A DNA stretch of 64,000 nt from Flavobacteriaceae bacterium (GCA_947456955.1 CANGTQ010000010.1:1-64000); one strand, 5' to 3'. Counted from the stretch's first letter, positions 15,968 to 26,024 are shown. Numbers and translations: made by a program. The notes: generated by a model from the letters alone, not told the origin.

Positions 15968-18900
15968 TTATTCTTTGATAAATCGTTTTGTACTAGTTGA
16001 AGTCCCATTAGAAACTTCGATTAAGAACGTTCCTGTTTTTAATCCACCCACGTAAATAGTATCATTTTCAATTTTGCCACTTCCTAATTCTTGACCCAAC
16101 ATATTGAAAATTCTATAGGTTGATGGTGATTCAAGGTTAGCAATGTTTAAAATATCGCCTTTTACAGGGTTTGGATATAAGTTGAATGAAATTCCTGTAT
16201 TAGAAGTTTCATCAGTTCTGGCAGTTAAAGAGATGTTTACAGTATAGTCTTCTACTTCACCATCTGTGAAAGTTTCACAAGACGTTGGAGAAGCATTGTA
16301 CTTCATAGAAACACGCATTCTAGTTGAGCCTAATAAAGCAGTAGTTGGTACTGTAAAGCTTCCTGAGATGGGAGTTGCAGTAGTTCTATTTCTATTAAAA
16401 ACTTGTTCTCCGGCATCAAGGAAATCACCATCTCGGTTGTAATCAATCCACACTCTGTAAGCTTCACTGAAAACTGTAGCTGTCCAAGCAGGAGTTATGG
16501 TAATAGTATTACTCGTACCACGAACTAAATTAGTAGAAAGCGCTGTAAAGTTACCATAACCTCCATTGTTACCAGAAAGATTATTTATGGTTCCTAATTG
16601 TACTCTATTAATAAATTCATCTGCAGTGTTATTCCCTCTGGATGCACAGTAAGTAACTGTTGAAACAGCTAAAGTTGTAACTGAAACTGTATTGCTATTT
16701 AAGGAAACATTACCAGCAGCATCTTTTGCTCTTACATTAAAAGTATAAGCTGTTGAAGCAGTTAAACCGGTTACTGCAAAAGTAGTTGCAGTAGTTGTAG
16801 AACCAATTAAAGCGCCATTTCTTAAGACATCATATCCGGTTACCGCTAAGTTATCAGTTGCACCAGACCAAGATAAATTGGTTGTAGTTTGAGTAGTTCC
16901 TGAAGCAGTTAATGTTGGAGCCGAAGGCGCCGTTGTATCTGGAGTTAATGTTGTAACAGAAACGGTATTGCTGTCAAGAGAAACATTTCCGGCAGCATCT
17001 TTAGCTCTTACATTAAAAGTGTAAGCTGTTGAAGCGGTTAAACCAGTTACAGCAAAAGTAGTTGCAGTAGTTGTAGAACCAATTAAAGCACCATTTCTTA
17101 ATACATCGTATCCAGTTACCGCTACATTATCCGTAGCACCAGACCAAGATAAATTGGTTGTAGTTTGAGTAGTTCCTGAAGCGGATAAAGTTGGAGCATT
17201 AGGAGCAGTTGTGTCAGGAGCTGGAGTTAAAGTTGTAACACTTACACTATTGCTATCAGGTGAAACATTTCCTGCAGCATCTTTTGATTTTACAGTGAAC
17301 GTGTAAACTGTTGATGCGGTTAAACCGGTTACTGCAAAAGTGGTTGCAGTAGTTGTAGAACCAATTAAAGCGCCATTTCTAAAAACATCATATCCGGTTA
17401 CCGCTACATTATCCGTAGCACCAGACCAAGATAAGTTTGTAGAAGTTGTGGTAGTTCCAGCAGCAGATAAAGTTGGAGCTGTTGGTGCAACAGTATCTGG
17501 AGCAGCACCTGCAGTAATGGTAAAGTTAGTGTTAGAAACATCAAAGAAGATATGATTGGTTCCTTTTACCATAATTCTGTTTGTTGTTCCTGGAGTATTT
17601 GGAATGGTAACCGCTTGAGTTCCGTCATTTGGAGTAGCCGCTAATAATGTTGACCATGTTGTACCAGCATCAGTAGATAAAAGAATATCAACATTAGCAC
17701 AGTTTACACCATTTGCAGTTGTACCAGCAACTGCCCAAGTAATAGTTTGTGAACTTCCTCCAACGAAAGAAACTGCAGTATTAGGAGAATTAACAGTAAA
17801 TGGTCCAGCGGTAGCATTAACAGTAACGATCATGTCATCAGAATTATTGGCTGGCCCACCAGCTTTATTATCACGAACCGTTAATCTGAAATTCATAGTT
17901 CTGGCAACTGAAGGCAAAGCTTCTACAGTAATTTCAGTTCCTGCAGTAGTTGTTGCACCTGTTAATACAGAAGCCATTCTTGGGAAATATCTAACCGGAG
18001 AAGTTGATGAATTATAAGATCGGAAAGTTGGTCCTGAAGTTCTTGTTGCACTTGCAGCAGAACTTGCGCCAGTAGCGGTACTTGCCGCATTATCAAATTG
18101 TTCCCAGTTATAAGTCAATGCATCGCCGTTTGCATCACTTCCTGAACCGGTTAACATGAAAGGAGTGCTTTTTGGCACTGTAAAATCGGCACCGGCACTA
18201 GCTGTTGGTACAGCGTTTCCTGTTACAATATTTGAAGAACACGTTTTAGCTTTAATATTATTAGTAACTTGTTGAATACTAATTGCATGAAAATAAGCAT
18301 CTGAATTTGGCTGTATATCTTGAGCAGTAATTCCGGCATATCCCATGATTGTTGATCCAGAACCGGGCTCCATATTTGCACCAGTACCTTCATTACTCAT
18401 AGAAAAAGTATGATTTGCTCCCATTTGATGCCCTATTTCGTGGGCAACATAATCAATATCAAAAGTATCTCCTGACGGAATTCCATTAGATGGTGAAGTA
18501 TATGCACTTCCTTTTCCAGTTGAACAGATACATCCTATACAACCTGCATTTCCACCACCGCCCGAAGCCCCAAATAAATGACCGATGTCATAATTAGCTT
18601 CGCCAATAACAGATGTTAATGTTGATTGCAATTGAGAATTCCATTGCGACAAACTTGTAGCAGCAGAATATGGGTCTGTAGATGCACTAGTGTATATAAC
18701 CAAGTCAGTATTAGCAATAATAATCATACGAGCACCAAAATCTTTTTCAAAAACTCCATTACATCTGGTAATAGAGTTATTTATAGCCGCCAAAGCCAAT
18801 GCTTTTGTGCCGCCAAAATAAGCAGTGTATTCTCCTGTACATGACATAGCCAAACGGAATGTTCTCATTAAAGCATCATCTGCATTAGGTCTAGCAGTAG

Positions 18901-19459
18901 CCCCATCCATTTGTGGAGTAGCTTGGTCAATTACACTACATTCAAATTTAGTCAGAGATTGTTTTTTATCCGATTTTCTGTAAACAGTATAGGTTCCTAA
19001 ATCGGCTGAAATGGGTTCTATAAAAACTGCAGATTTATCTGGAGAAAGCACCATCGATTTGAATCCTAATGGCGAAACACTGAAATAAGCTGTCGCAGCA
19101 GGATTGTCAATTCCAATTCCAATGTATGATTTAATTTCAGGGTATCTTGCAGCTAATGCCGGATCCATGTTAGAATTTTCGTAAACACGATAGCTTTCTA
19201 AAACACCATCAGCATTCGGAATAGACAATATGATATTCGAATCTTTAGCGTTTGCCCTTCTTGCTGGCGCATTGTTCAAATTTGTTTTCAGACTTAAAAG
19301 GTTTAAGTTGAAAAGTTTATTTTCAGGCAGTTGCATTCTAGCATCGCGCGCAACCATGTTGTTGTTTTTTGTTGTAGCATTCCAAACGGAACTTTTGTTT
19401 TGAGAAAAAGTCACATTTGTCATCAACAATAAAGTAACAATGAGTAATTTAAATTTCAT
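15968..19459 (-). CDS. Secreted reprolysin-like zinc metalloprotease, FN3 x3, GEVED domain, T9SS sorting domain
   Basis: A signal peptide (1-19) precedes a propeptide-like region (20-190) and a metzincin catalytic domain (about 200-400). The zinc motif is HEIGHQMGANH at 340-350, with a Met-turn-like segment (TIMGYAGI) following. A beta domain lies at about 430-650. Three fibronectin type III repeats cover 654-748, 748-840 and 840-932. A GEVED domain (about 935-1075, ending GEVEDYTVNI) and a T9SS type A sorting domain (about 1085-1163) complete it. The product should be secreted through the type IX system to degrade external protein. FN3 repeats 2 and 3 are almost identical, implying recent duplication. 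Confidence 0.92.
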   Translation of the reverse strand: MKFKLLIVTLLLMTNVTFSQNKSSVWNATTKNNNMVARDARMQLPENKLFNLNLLSLKTNLNNAPARRANAKDSNIILSIPNADGVLESYRVYENSNMDPALAARYPEIKSYIGIGIDNPAATAYFSVSPLGFKSMVLSPDKSAVFIEPISADLGTYTVYRKSDKKQSLTKFECSVIDQATPQMDGATARPNADDALMRTFRLAMSCTGEYTAYFGGTKALALAAINNSITRCNGVFEKDFGARMIIIANTDLVIYTSASTDPYSAATSLSQWNSQLQSTLTSVIGEANYDIGHLFGASGGGGNAGCIGCICSTGKGSAYTSPSNGIPSGDTFDIDYVAHEIGHQMGANHTFSMSNEGTGANMEPGSGSTIMGYAGITAQDIQPNSDAYFHAISIQQVTNNIKAKTCSSNIVTGNAVPTASAGADFTVPKSTPFMLTGSGSDANGDALTYNWEQFDNAASTATGASSAASATRTSGPTFRSYNSSTSPVRYFPRMASVLTGATTTAGTEITVEALPSVARTMNFRLTVRDNKAGGPANNSDDMIVTVNATAGPFTVNSPNTAVSFVGGSSQTITWAVAGTTANGVNCANVDILLSTDAGTTWSTLLAATPNDGTQAVTIPNTPGTTNRIMVKGTNHIFFDVSNTNFTITAGAAPDTVAPTAPTLSAAGTTTTSTNLSWSGATDNVAVTGYDVFRNGALIGSTTTATTFAVTGLTASTVYTFTVKSKDAAGNVSPDSNSVSVTTLTPAPDTTAPNAPTLSASGTTQTTTNLSWSGATDNVAVTGYDVLRNGALIGSTTTATTFAVTGLTASTAYTFNVRAKDAAGNVSLDSNTVSVTTLTPDTTAPSAPTLTASGTTQTTTNLSWSGATDNLAVTGYDVLRNGALIGSTTTATTFAVTGLTASTAYTFNVRAKDAAGNVSLNSNTVSVTTLAVSTVTYCASRGNNTADEFINRVQLGTINNLSGNNGGYGNFTALSTNLVRGTSNTITITPAWTATVFSEAYRVWIDYNRDGDFLDAGEQVFNRNRTTATPISGSFTVPTTALLGSTRMRVSMKYNASPTSCETFTDGEVEDYTVNISLTARTDETSNTGISFNLYPNPVKGDILNIANLESPSTYRIFNMLGQELGSGKIENDTIYVGGLKTGTFLIEVSNGTSTSTKRFIKE
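16665..17498 (-). repeat. Three tandem FN3-coding DNA repeats of about 276-282 bp
   Basis: Units lie at about 16665-16940, 16941-17216 and 17217-17498. The first two (encoding FN3 repeats 3 and 2) differ at few positions; the third is more diverged at its ends. They are in-frame parts of the metalloprotease gene and could gain or lose units by recombination. Confidence 0.85.
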
Positions 19460-19677
19460 AATTCATTAAATTTGGTTAATATAGTTATCAAAAGTAAATT
19501 TTTTTTTATCAAATCATCAAATTAATTGTCAAAACTATTAACAAATCGATAAACGACATGCTTTATTATTGTCAGATATGTAAAAAATAAATACAGTTCG
19601 TATAAAAAAAGATATATTTCAAAAATTAGTCTTCAGTTTTATTTGAAAAAAATTAATTTTAGAAAAAATAATAAAGA

Positions 19678-20793
19678 ATGAATTTTAGTTATTGGGAACT
19701 CAAAAATTGGTTTACTGACATAGATTATACTATTGTTGGTAGCGGAATCGTTGGACTAAATTGCGCCTTGGCACTTCGAGAAAAATTCCCAAAAAGTAAA
19801 ATATTAATCTTAGAAAAAGGAATTTTACCTCAAGGAGCAAGTACAAAAAATGCAGGTTTCGCATGCTTTGGAAGCATTTCAGAAATTATAGACGATTTAA
19901 AATCACATAGTGAAGAAGAAGTTATACAACTTATTTCAAAAAGGTGGAACGGTTTACAATTGTTGCGCAAGAATATTGGCGATGAAACTATAGATTTTAA
20001 ACCATATGGGGGTTATGAATTGTTCCTTACGGAAGATGAAAGTACTTATAATGAATGTTTGCAAAAGCTGCCTTTTATAAATGAATTATTAAAACCATTA
20101 TTTAGGAATGATGTTTTTATCAAAGAAGTTGACCGTTTTGCTTTTAAAGGTATACAGGAATATGTAGTTTTCAATCCGTTTGAAGCACAAATTGATACCG
20201 GGAAAATGATGAATGCGCTTTTGCAAAAGGCCATTGCGAACAATATTTTAATTCTAAATCAGGTTGAAGTTACATCTTATCTTGAAAAAAAAGATAATGT
20301 TGAAGTTGTCTTGGGCGATTTTAGTTTTTCTACCAAAAAGGTATTATTTGCCACCAATGGTTTTGCAGGCAAACTGACAAATAATAAAGTGAAACCCGCA
20401 AGAGCACAAGTTCTGATTACAGAACCCATTACAAACCTAGACATCAAAGGAACGTTTCATCTGGATAAAGGGTATTATTATTTCCGTAATATTGACAATA
20501 GAATACTACTTGGTGGCGGAAGAAATTTAGCTTTTGAAGAAGAAACCACGACACAACTTGGACAAACAGAATTAATTCAAAATCGTTTGGAAGAATTATT
20601 AAAAGAAGTAATTTTACCAAACACTGATTTTAAAATCGCGCATCGTTGGAGCGGTATTATGGGATTAGGTTCAGCCAAAAAACCTATCGTCGAACAACTA
20701 TCGGACCATGTTTATTGTGGTGTAAGATTAGGAGGAATGGGAGTTGCAATTGGCAGTTTAATAGGTCAAGAATTAGCAGATTTAGTAAAATAA
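19678..20793 (+). CDS. FAD-dependent oxidoreductase of the D-amino acid oxidase (DAO) family
   Basis: The N-terminus carries an FAD dinucleotide-binding motif, GSGIVG at 21-26 ending in LILEKG. KNAGFACFGS at about 58-67 and the late HRWSGIMGLGSAKKPIVEQ and GVRLGGMGVAIGSLIGQELA are typical of DAO enzymes such as glycine or sarcosine oxidases. The substrate cannot be told from sequence. At 371 residues the protein is full length. It overlaps no neighbour but is followed after 3 bp by mtgA, so the two are co-transcribed although their roles look unrelated. Confidence 0.85.
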   Translation: MNFSYWELKNWFTDIDYTIVGSGIVGLNCALALREKFPKSKILILEKGILPQGASTKNAGFACFGSISEIIDDLKSHSEEEVIQLISKRWNGLQLLRKNIGDETIDFKPYGGYELFLTEDESTYNECLQKLPFINELLKPLFRNDVFIKEVDRFAFKGIQEYVVFNPFEAQIDTGKMMNALLQKAIANNILILNQVEVTSYLEKKDNVEVVLGDFSFSTKKVLFATNGFAGKLTNNKVKPARAQVLITEPITNLDIKGTFHLDKGYYYFRNIDNRILLGGGRNLAFEEETTTQLGQTELIQNRLEELLKEVILPNTDFKIAHRWSGIMGLGSAKKPIVEQLSDHVYCGVRLGGMGVAIGSLIGQELADLVK

Positions 20794-20796
20794 AAA

Positions 20797-21477
20797 ATGA
20801 AAAGAAAAATTCTTCGTTGTATATGGAAAGCCATGCTTTGGTTTTTTGGACTTTCCATTTTATCTGTCATTATATTTAAATGGGTTCCAATTCCGTTTAC
20901 ACCTTTGATGGTTACCAGGATTATAGAATTTAAATTAGAAGGCGATGATGCTATTTACAGCCATAAATGGGTTCCGTTAGAAGACATTTCTCCCAATCTT
21001 CAAAAAGCTGTAATTGCTAGCGAAGATGGAAACTTCCTGAAACATAATGGTTTTGATTTTGAAGCAATGCAAAAAGCTTTTAAGAACAATAACAAAGGAA
21101 AAAGACTTAAGGGAGGAAGTACAATTTCACAGCAAACAGCTAAAAATATTTTTCTATGGCAAGGCAGAAGTTATATCCGCAAAGGATTGGAAGCTTATTT
21201 CACCGTTTTGATTGAATTGATTTGGGGGAAAGAACGTATCATGGAAGTCTACCTTAATAGTATAGAAATGGGTAACGGAGTTTATGGTGCTCAAGAAGCG
21301 GCGAGACATTGGTATAGTAAAACGGCAACAAATTTAACTCCAAGAGAAGCAGCTGGAATTGCGGCAATATTACCTAATCCCAGAAAATTCAAAGCATCAA
21401 ATTCTTCTTCCTACATTAATAGAAGAAAGGATAAAATAATGAGAGTGATGCGACATGTCGGGAAGATTGAGTATTAA
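20797..21477 (+). CDS. mtgA: Monofunctional biosynthetic peptidoglycan transglycosylase
   Basis: MtgA polymerises lipid II into glycan strands without a transpeptidase domain. One N-terminal membrane helix (about 12-32) anchors it in the inner membrane. The GT51 domain follows with ASEDGNFLKHNGFD (catalytic Glu), GGSTISQQTAKN at 106-117 and ERIMEVYLNSIEMGNGVYG at about 147-165. The 226-residue length matches the family. It starts 3 bp after the FAD oxidoreductase stop. Confidence 0.94.
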   Translation: MKRKILRCIWKAMLWFFGLSILSVIIFKWVPIPFTPLMVTRIIEFKLEGDDAIYSHKWVPLEDISPNLQKAVIASEDGNFLKHNGFDFEAMQKAFKNNNKGKRLKGGSTISQQTAKNIFLWQGRSYIRKGLEAYFTVLIELIWGKERIMEVYLNSIEMGNGVYGAQEAARHWYSKTATNLTPREAAGIAAILPNPRKFKASNSSSYINRRKDKIMRVMRHVGKIEY

Positions 21478-21508
21478 AAAAATGTCCCGATTTTATCGGG
21501 ACATTTTT
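21477..21508. terminator. Bidirectional terminator between mtgA and the lipoprotein gene
   Basis: AAATGTCCCGAT and ATCGGGACATTT form a perfect hairpin with A and T runs on both sides, between convergent genes. Confidence 0.9.
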
Positions 21509-21526
21509 AATATATTTTACACGGAT

Positions 21527-22087
21527 TTAGTTAACCGTTACAGGATAAGTAACTAAAGCGTCTGTAGCACCACCTGCATTAGTAATGTCTCCGGTTGCCA
21601 CTCCTGAAGCCGATTTGTTAGGTAAATGTCTCAAAGTTACTGTTAGGTTTCCGGTTCCGACATTTCCGGTCGTTAATGTAAATGTCAAACCAATTGGTTT
21701 TCCGTTCAAATCAAGGTCAGTATAGGTAATTGTTCCTAATCCTTCCGAAAGTTGGTAAAAAACCTGATGGTCTACACCTTCTTCTTCAACTTCTACGGTA
21801 ATGTCTTCTGCCGGAGATTGTGTTTCGTTTAAAAAAGTAACAGCACCGGAGTAAGTGGTATTGGAAGCTAAATTACCGCTTGCCGTAACTACCGGAGCGT
21901 TTGGTCCGTCACCATCTAAATCTCTTGATGTAAGGGTAATCACTTGTCCGCCTCCTGTTAATGTTGTGGTTACTGTAGTGATTACTTCTTCTTCGTTAAC
22001 AGGGCCATTATCATCGTTACTACACGATACTAAAAACATTACGGTTGCAGATAAAAGAAAAGTCTTTGTTGGGTTTAAATATTTCAT
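21527..22087 (-). CDS. Lipoprotein encoded next to a TonB-dependent receptor
   Basis: The N-terminus has a lipoprotein signal with lipobox VSCS (Cys22) followed by an acidic Asn/Asp stretch. The rest (about 35-186) is beta-rich with TTLTGGGQVITLTSRDLDGD and LTVTLRHLPNKSASG. Similar short lipoproteins regularly follow TonB-dependent receptors in Flavobacteriia, sometimes annotated as type 1 periplasmic binding fold superfamily; I cannot confirm that fold. It lies 13 bp after the receptor gene and is probably co-transcribed. A role in capturing the receptor's substrate is inferred. Confidence 0.7.
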   Translation of the reverse strand: MKYLNPTKTFLLSATVMFLVSCSNDDNGPVNEEEVITTVTTTLTGGGQVITLTSRDLDGDGPNAPVVTASGNLASNTTYSGAVTFLNETQSPAEDITVEVEEEGVDHQVFYQLSEGLGTITYTDLDLNGKPIGLTFTLTTGNVGTGNLTVTLRHLPNKSASGVATGDITNAGGATDALVTYPVTVN

Positions 22088-22100
22088 GATTTTTAAATTT

Positions 22101-24479
22101 TTAATAATTAATTTTTAATTGAATTTGAAAGTTTCTGCCTGTTTCATCGGCATAAAAACGTTGTCTGTTTAAATAATCTCTGTATTTTGAGTCTAAAATG
22201 TTAAATACAGAAAAACCTAGTGTGGCCATCGAATTATGGGCTACTTTGAATTGAAAATCTGAGTTAAAATGCAAAAGATGGTAAGCTGGTGGTGGTGTAC
22301 TGATATCCACTTCAACCGGCACGAATTCTCCATTTACAATAATATTGGTGGTAAAATTGTTGTTTGGGAATTGTGTTTGTCTGAAAACCATTTCACTTTG
22401 TAATGCAAGTGTCAAATTGTTCCAATTCTTTTTGTTGAATTGTATTCGGTTGTTAATATTCAACGGAGGCATATCAATTATGACGTCGTCATTAGTTTTA
22501 TCTTTTCCGTTAACATACGATAACAGCAAATGATGTTGCCAATATTCACTGATTTGCCATTCTGAATTGAAATCAAATCCGGTCAACAAAGCATTGTTTT
22601 GCTCGTATTCCCAAACTGGAAAAGCGCCACGGATTGTAGTTTCTAAGCCAATAGGCTTTAAATACATAAAATCTTCGATATAGTTTAGAAACGTATTGAT
22701 GTTAATCTTCAAATTTGTCCATTTTTTTTGTAACGAAGTCCCAATCTTATTTGATTTTTCTTGTTGTAATCGCAAATCTCCCAATTCAATCATACCGCTC
22801 GAATGATGCAAACCATCGCTAAAAAATTCGGAAGGGTTAGGGTTTCTAACGGCACGACTGACATTAAAATACCACTCATATTCTTTTCCAAAGGAATATT
22901 GCGTTCCAATACTTGCCGAAAAATTATGGAAAGTAAATTGTGGTTTGGTCAACCATTGTGTTCCAAAGTCACCTGCAATAAAAGAATCAAATTCTGGACT
23001 ATAGTTTCTTTCATTCCATCTTGATTTCAAGTAATATTTGGTTGCTTCAATAGTTGAAAAATCATATCGAATTCCAGCTTCTAAAGAAAAATCCGTTGTG
23101 AAGTGTTTGTCAACAATAGCATAAATTGCAGCATCAAATTTATTATAGCTAGGAATTAAAGGACGAACACCTGTGTTTGGACTGGCAGCATTATTTTGAT
23201 AAGAACCCGAGATTCCTGCTTTATAGTCCCAAGTGTCTTTACTCAATTTATAATCGGCATTCAAAGTGTGTGTCATTAAGTTTAAATCTAATGCTGGTCT
23301 TGAATCGGAAACTCCAGTTCTTGAGTCAAATTCCTTTCGGTTATTAAATTGAAAAGCATATTGCAAACTAATTGACTCTCTGTCTTTGATGTAATAATTA
23401 TAATTGAATTTAGCTAAATGATGTTGTACATTTTGTTTTGGATTATCAATCGAATAAGTAAAATCGTTAACAACGTAAGGGATTTGATTATCTATAGCAT
23501 TAACTAAATCAGTTACATTTCCGATGTGAGATGCACTTAAAATTCCTATTGTTGCATTATACAAACTGTAATACGAAGAAAAATCATATTTATTCCCTGT
23601 ATATTTCAAATCACCCGAAAAATTTAGTTCTCGATTTCCAGTATTTGAAAAAACATAATCAGGTGATTCGCGATCGCCATAATATTTAAGACTTGCTTGA
23701 GCATTCCAACTCCAATCGCAAAAATTTCCTTTATGCAAGCTCGAAGAAATGGTACCACCACGTCCGTTGGATTCAGCAGTCATAATGGTTTTACCAAAAA
23801 GAGTATCTTTTTTCACACTCAATGGTTCAACGATTACTATTCCACCAATGGCATCACCACTATATTGGAGTCCAGAGGCACCTTTCAAAACTGTTATTTT
23901 TCCAGCGGCATTAAGATCAAAATTTGGCGCATGTTCAAGACCCCATTGTTGGTCTTCTAGTTTAACATTATTATTGAAAATAGGAACTCTATTACTATGT
24001 AAGCCATTAATTACAGGTTTTACGATAGTACTTCCACTTTTTAAAACGGAAACTCCGGAAACTTCTTTAAGCAGATTTCCCAACGATTGACTACTGAATT
24101 TTTCAATGGTTTCCTCTTTGATTTTTTGTTCAGAAACCGAATGATTGAAATAATTGTTTTTGTGTTTCACTACAATTTCTTCCAATTCTTCATTCTTTTG
24201 CTTCATCTTAAAATTAATCTCTAAGTTGCCATTCACCACTACAGTAGTATCAATAGGTTTGTAGCCGACATAGGTAATTAAAACCTTCGCCGGACCGTTT
24301 GGAATGTTACTAATGATGAAAGAACCGTCTTTTTTGCTGTTGGTTGATTTAGACGAAATATGGACGTGGCTTTTTTCCAGTGCCATGTCGTTTTCATCAA
24401 CTATTTTTCCGCTTATGGTGTTCTGACTGTAATGAATACCAAAACACAATAAGAAAAAAAACAAACTGAATTTTTGCAT
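22101..24479 (-). CDS. TonB-dependent outer-membrane receptor
   Basis: The 792-residue protein has a signal peptide (1-18) and a carboxypeptidase-like regulatory domain (about 19-105, ISGKIVDENDMALEKSHVHI). A plug domain (about 110-240) contains SLGNLLKEVSGVSVLKSG and SGDAIGGIVIVEP, and a beta-barrel ends in an aromatic-rich strand (FQIQLKINY). Such receptors take up metal chelates, vitamins or oligosaccharides with energy from TonB. No SusD partner is present, so glycan uptake is less likely. The His-rich gene upstream and lipoprotein gene downstream suggest a metal or metal complex, by inference. Confidence 0.9.
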   Translation of the reverse strand: MQKFSLFFFLLCFGIHYSQNTISGKIVDENDMALEKSHVHISSKSTNSKKDGSFIISNIPNGPAKVLITYVGYKPIDTTVVVNGNLEINFKMKQKNEELEEIVVKHKNNYFNHSVSEQKIKEETIEKFSSQSLGNLLKEVSGVSVLKSGSTIVKPVINGLHSNRVPIFNNNVKLEDQQWGLEHAPNFDLNAAGKITVLKGASGLQYSGDAIGGIVIVEPLSVKKDTLFGKTIMTAESNGRGGTISSSLHKGNFCDWSWNAQASLKYYGDRESPDYVFSNTGNRELNFSGDLKYTGNKYDFSSYYSLYNATIGILSASHIGNVTDLVNAIDNQIPYVVNDFTYSIDNPKQNVQHHLAKFNYNYYIKDRESISLQYAFQFNNRKEFDSRTGVSDSRPALDLNLMTHTLNADYKLSKDTWDYKAGISGSYQNNAASPNTGVRPLIPSYNKFDAAIYAIVDKHFTTDFSLEAGIRYDFSTIEATKYYLKSRWNERNYSPEFDSFIAGDFGTQWLTKPQFTFHNFSASIGTQYSFGKEYEWYFNVSRAVRNPNPSEFFSDGLHHSSGMIELGDLRLQQEKSNKIGTSLQKKWTNLKININTFLNYIEDFMYLKPIGLETTIRGAFPVWEYEQNNALLTGFDFNSEWQISEYWQHHLLLSYVNGKDKTNDDVIIDMPPLNINNRIQFNKKNWNNLTLALQSEMVFRQTQFPNNNFTTNIIVNGEFVPVEVDISTPPPAYHLLHFNSDFQFKVAHNSMATLGFSVFNILDSKYRDYLNRQRFYADETGRNFQIQLKINY

Positions 24480-24509
24480 TTTGTTTTTTTCTAATTCGTT
24501 AACACTAAG

Positions 24510-24872
24510 TTAGGTCAAGAAACCGGAAACAGCAGGCGGTCCGCGAAGAAAGAAAGAACTTCCGTTGAAAACCAAAATACTTTCGGAGCAATATCCGAAA
24601 AGAGTTTTTGTATTATAAGATTTATTTACAAATGAATACGTATTGCCGTCAGCTTTAGTTGTATGACTGAATGCAAACTCACAAGTAAAACATTTTTCTA
24701 AACCATCATGACCGTGATGTAATTCGGTTTGATGATCGTGATATATATGATAACAGTATTTTTTGGATAACTGATTCGCTAAGTGATTAAATGAGTGCGC
24801 CGACTGAAACAATATTGCCAGCAATATCATCAGTCCCATAGTAGCATTTACTATGCGTAGTTTTTCTCTCAT
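24510..24872 (-). CDS. Small His-rich membrane or exported protein upstream of a TonB receptor
   Basis: This 120-residue protein has an N-terminal hydrophobic segment (about 8-27) and a cluster rich in histidine and cysteine at about 43-70 (HIYHDHQTELHHGHDGLEKC, then FTCEF). This could bind a transition metal. The C-terminal 40 residues are hydrophobic and aromatic. I do not recognise a named family. It begins the three-gene unit with the receptor and lipoprotein. An inverted repeat ATGTTT/AAACAT at 24871-24895 overlaps its start region and a TACATTTG box (minus strand, 24878-24885), a possible promoter with operator. Confidence 0.6.
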   Translation of the reverse strand: MREKLRIVNATMGLMILLAILFQSAHSFNHLANQLSKKYCYHIYHDHQTELHHGHDGLEKCFTCEFAFSHTTKADGNTYSFVNKSYNTKTLFGYCSESILVFNGSSFFLRGPPAVSGFLT

Positions 24873-25034
24873 GTTTGCAAATGTAAATTAAACATAACAA
24901 AATCAGTCCCATTTTAACAAACTTTTGGATTTGTATAGAGCTGCCGATTGTTACATAAAAAAGATAGTTACAAACTACAGTAAAGAATTAGTTATGCTTC
25001 GTGTAATTTGCAGATTTTATTGGCTTTATCTTAA

Positions 25035-26024
25035 TTATACCAAATTATTCGCTACTAAATATTCAGCAATCTGAATCGTATTGGTCGCCGCGCCTTTTCG
25101 TAAGTTGTCAGATACAATCCACATATTTAATGAATTAGCTTGGCTTTCATCTCGACGAATTCTACCAACAAATACATCGTCTTTTCCTTGGGCATATAAA
25201 GGCATTGGGTAAGTATACGTGTCAATATTATCTTGAACTGTTACCCCATCAGTATGATGTAAAATATTGCGTATTTCATTAACATCGAAATCATTTGAAA
25301 ATTCTACATTAACAGCTTCGCTATGACCGCCAACAACCGGAATTCTGATAGCAGTTGCAGTTACAGCAATTGATTTATCGCCAATAATTTTTTGAGTTTC
25401 ACGCACCAATTTCATTTCTTCTTTGGTGTATCCATTGTCTTCAAAACTATCGCATTGTGGAATAGCATTTCGATGAATTTGGTATTTATACGCCATTTCT
25501 CCTTTTACTCCCACATACTCATTTTCTAATTGTTGTACCGCTTTTACTCCGGTTCCTGTTATAGATTGGTAAGTAGAAACAATAACACGTTTGATGTTGT
25601 ATTTTTTATGTAAAGGCGCTAGTACCATTACCATTTGAATGGTTGAGCAGTTTGGATTGGCGATGATTTTATCGTCTTTGGTTAATTCAGACGCATTGAT
25701 TTCAGGAACAATTAATTTTTTTGTTGGATCCATTCTCCATGCTGAAGAATTATCAATAACGGTGGTTCCGGCTTCAGCAAATTTTGGAGCCCAAGCTAAA
25801 GAAGTTTCTCCACCAGCCGAAAACAAAGCAATGTCCGCTTTCATATCAACAGCGGTTTGAAGACCAACCACTTTATAGTTGATTCCTTTGAATTCAATTT
25901 CTTTCCCAACCGATTTTTCGGAAGCTACTGGGATTAATTCCGTTACCGGAAAATTTCTTTCAGCTAAAACTTTAAGCATTACTTCACCAACCATTCCGGT
26001 TGCACCAACAACAGCAACTTTCAT
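25035..26024 (-). CDS. asd: Aspartate-semialdehyde dehydrogenase
   Basis: Asd reduces aspartyl phosphate to the semialdehyde, the branch point to lysine/diaminopimelate, threonine and methionine. The NADP motif GATGMVGEVM is at the N-terminus (7-16), the catalytic Cys126 is in NPNCSTIQM, and RIPVVGGHSEAVNVEF and VGRIRRDES are also present. At 329 residues it is full length. The matching aspartate kinase gene is elsewhere in the window at 50830. Confidence 0.96.
   Translation of the reverse strand: MKVAVVGATGMVGEVMLKVLAERNFPVTELIPVASEKSVGKEIEFKGINYKVVGLQTAVDMKADIALFSAGGETSLAWAPKFAEAGTTVIDNSSAWRMDPTKKLIVPEINASELTKDDKIIANPNCSTIQMVMVLAPLHKKYNIKRVIVSTYQSITGTGVKAVQQLENEYVGVKGEMAYKYQIHRNAIPQCDSFEDNGYTKEEMKLVRETQKIIGDKSIAVTATAIRIPVVGGHSEAVNVEFSNDFDVNEIRNILHHTDGVTVQDNIDTYTYPMPLYAQGKDDVFVGRIRRDESQANSLNMWIVSDNLRKGAATNTIQIAEYLVANNLV

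Noticed and set aside
16665-17498. Tandem repeats that could suggest a CRISPR-like or satellite array
   Set aside because: Units are about 276 bp, contiguous and in frame, and encode FN3 domains; there are no unique spacers or cas genes.
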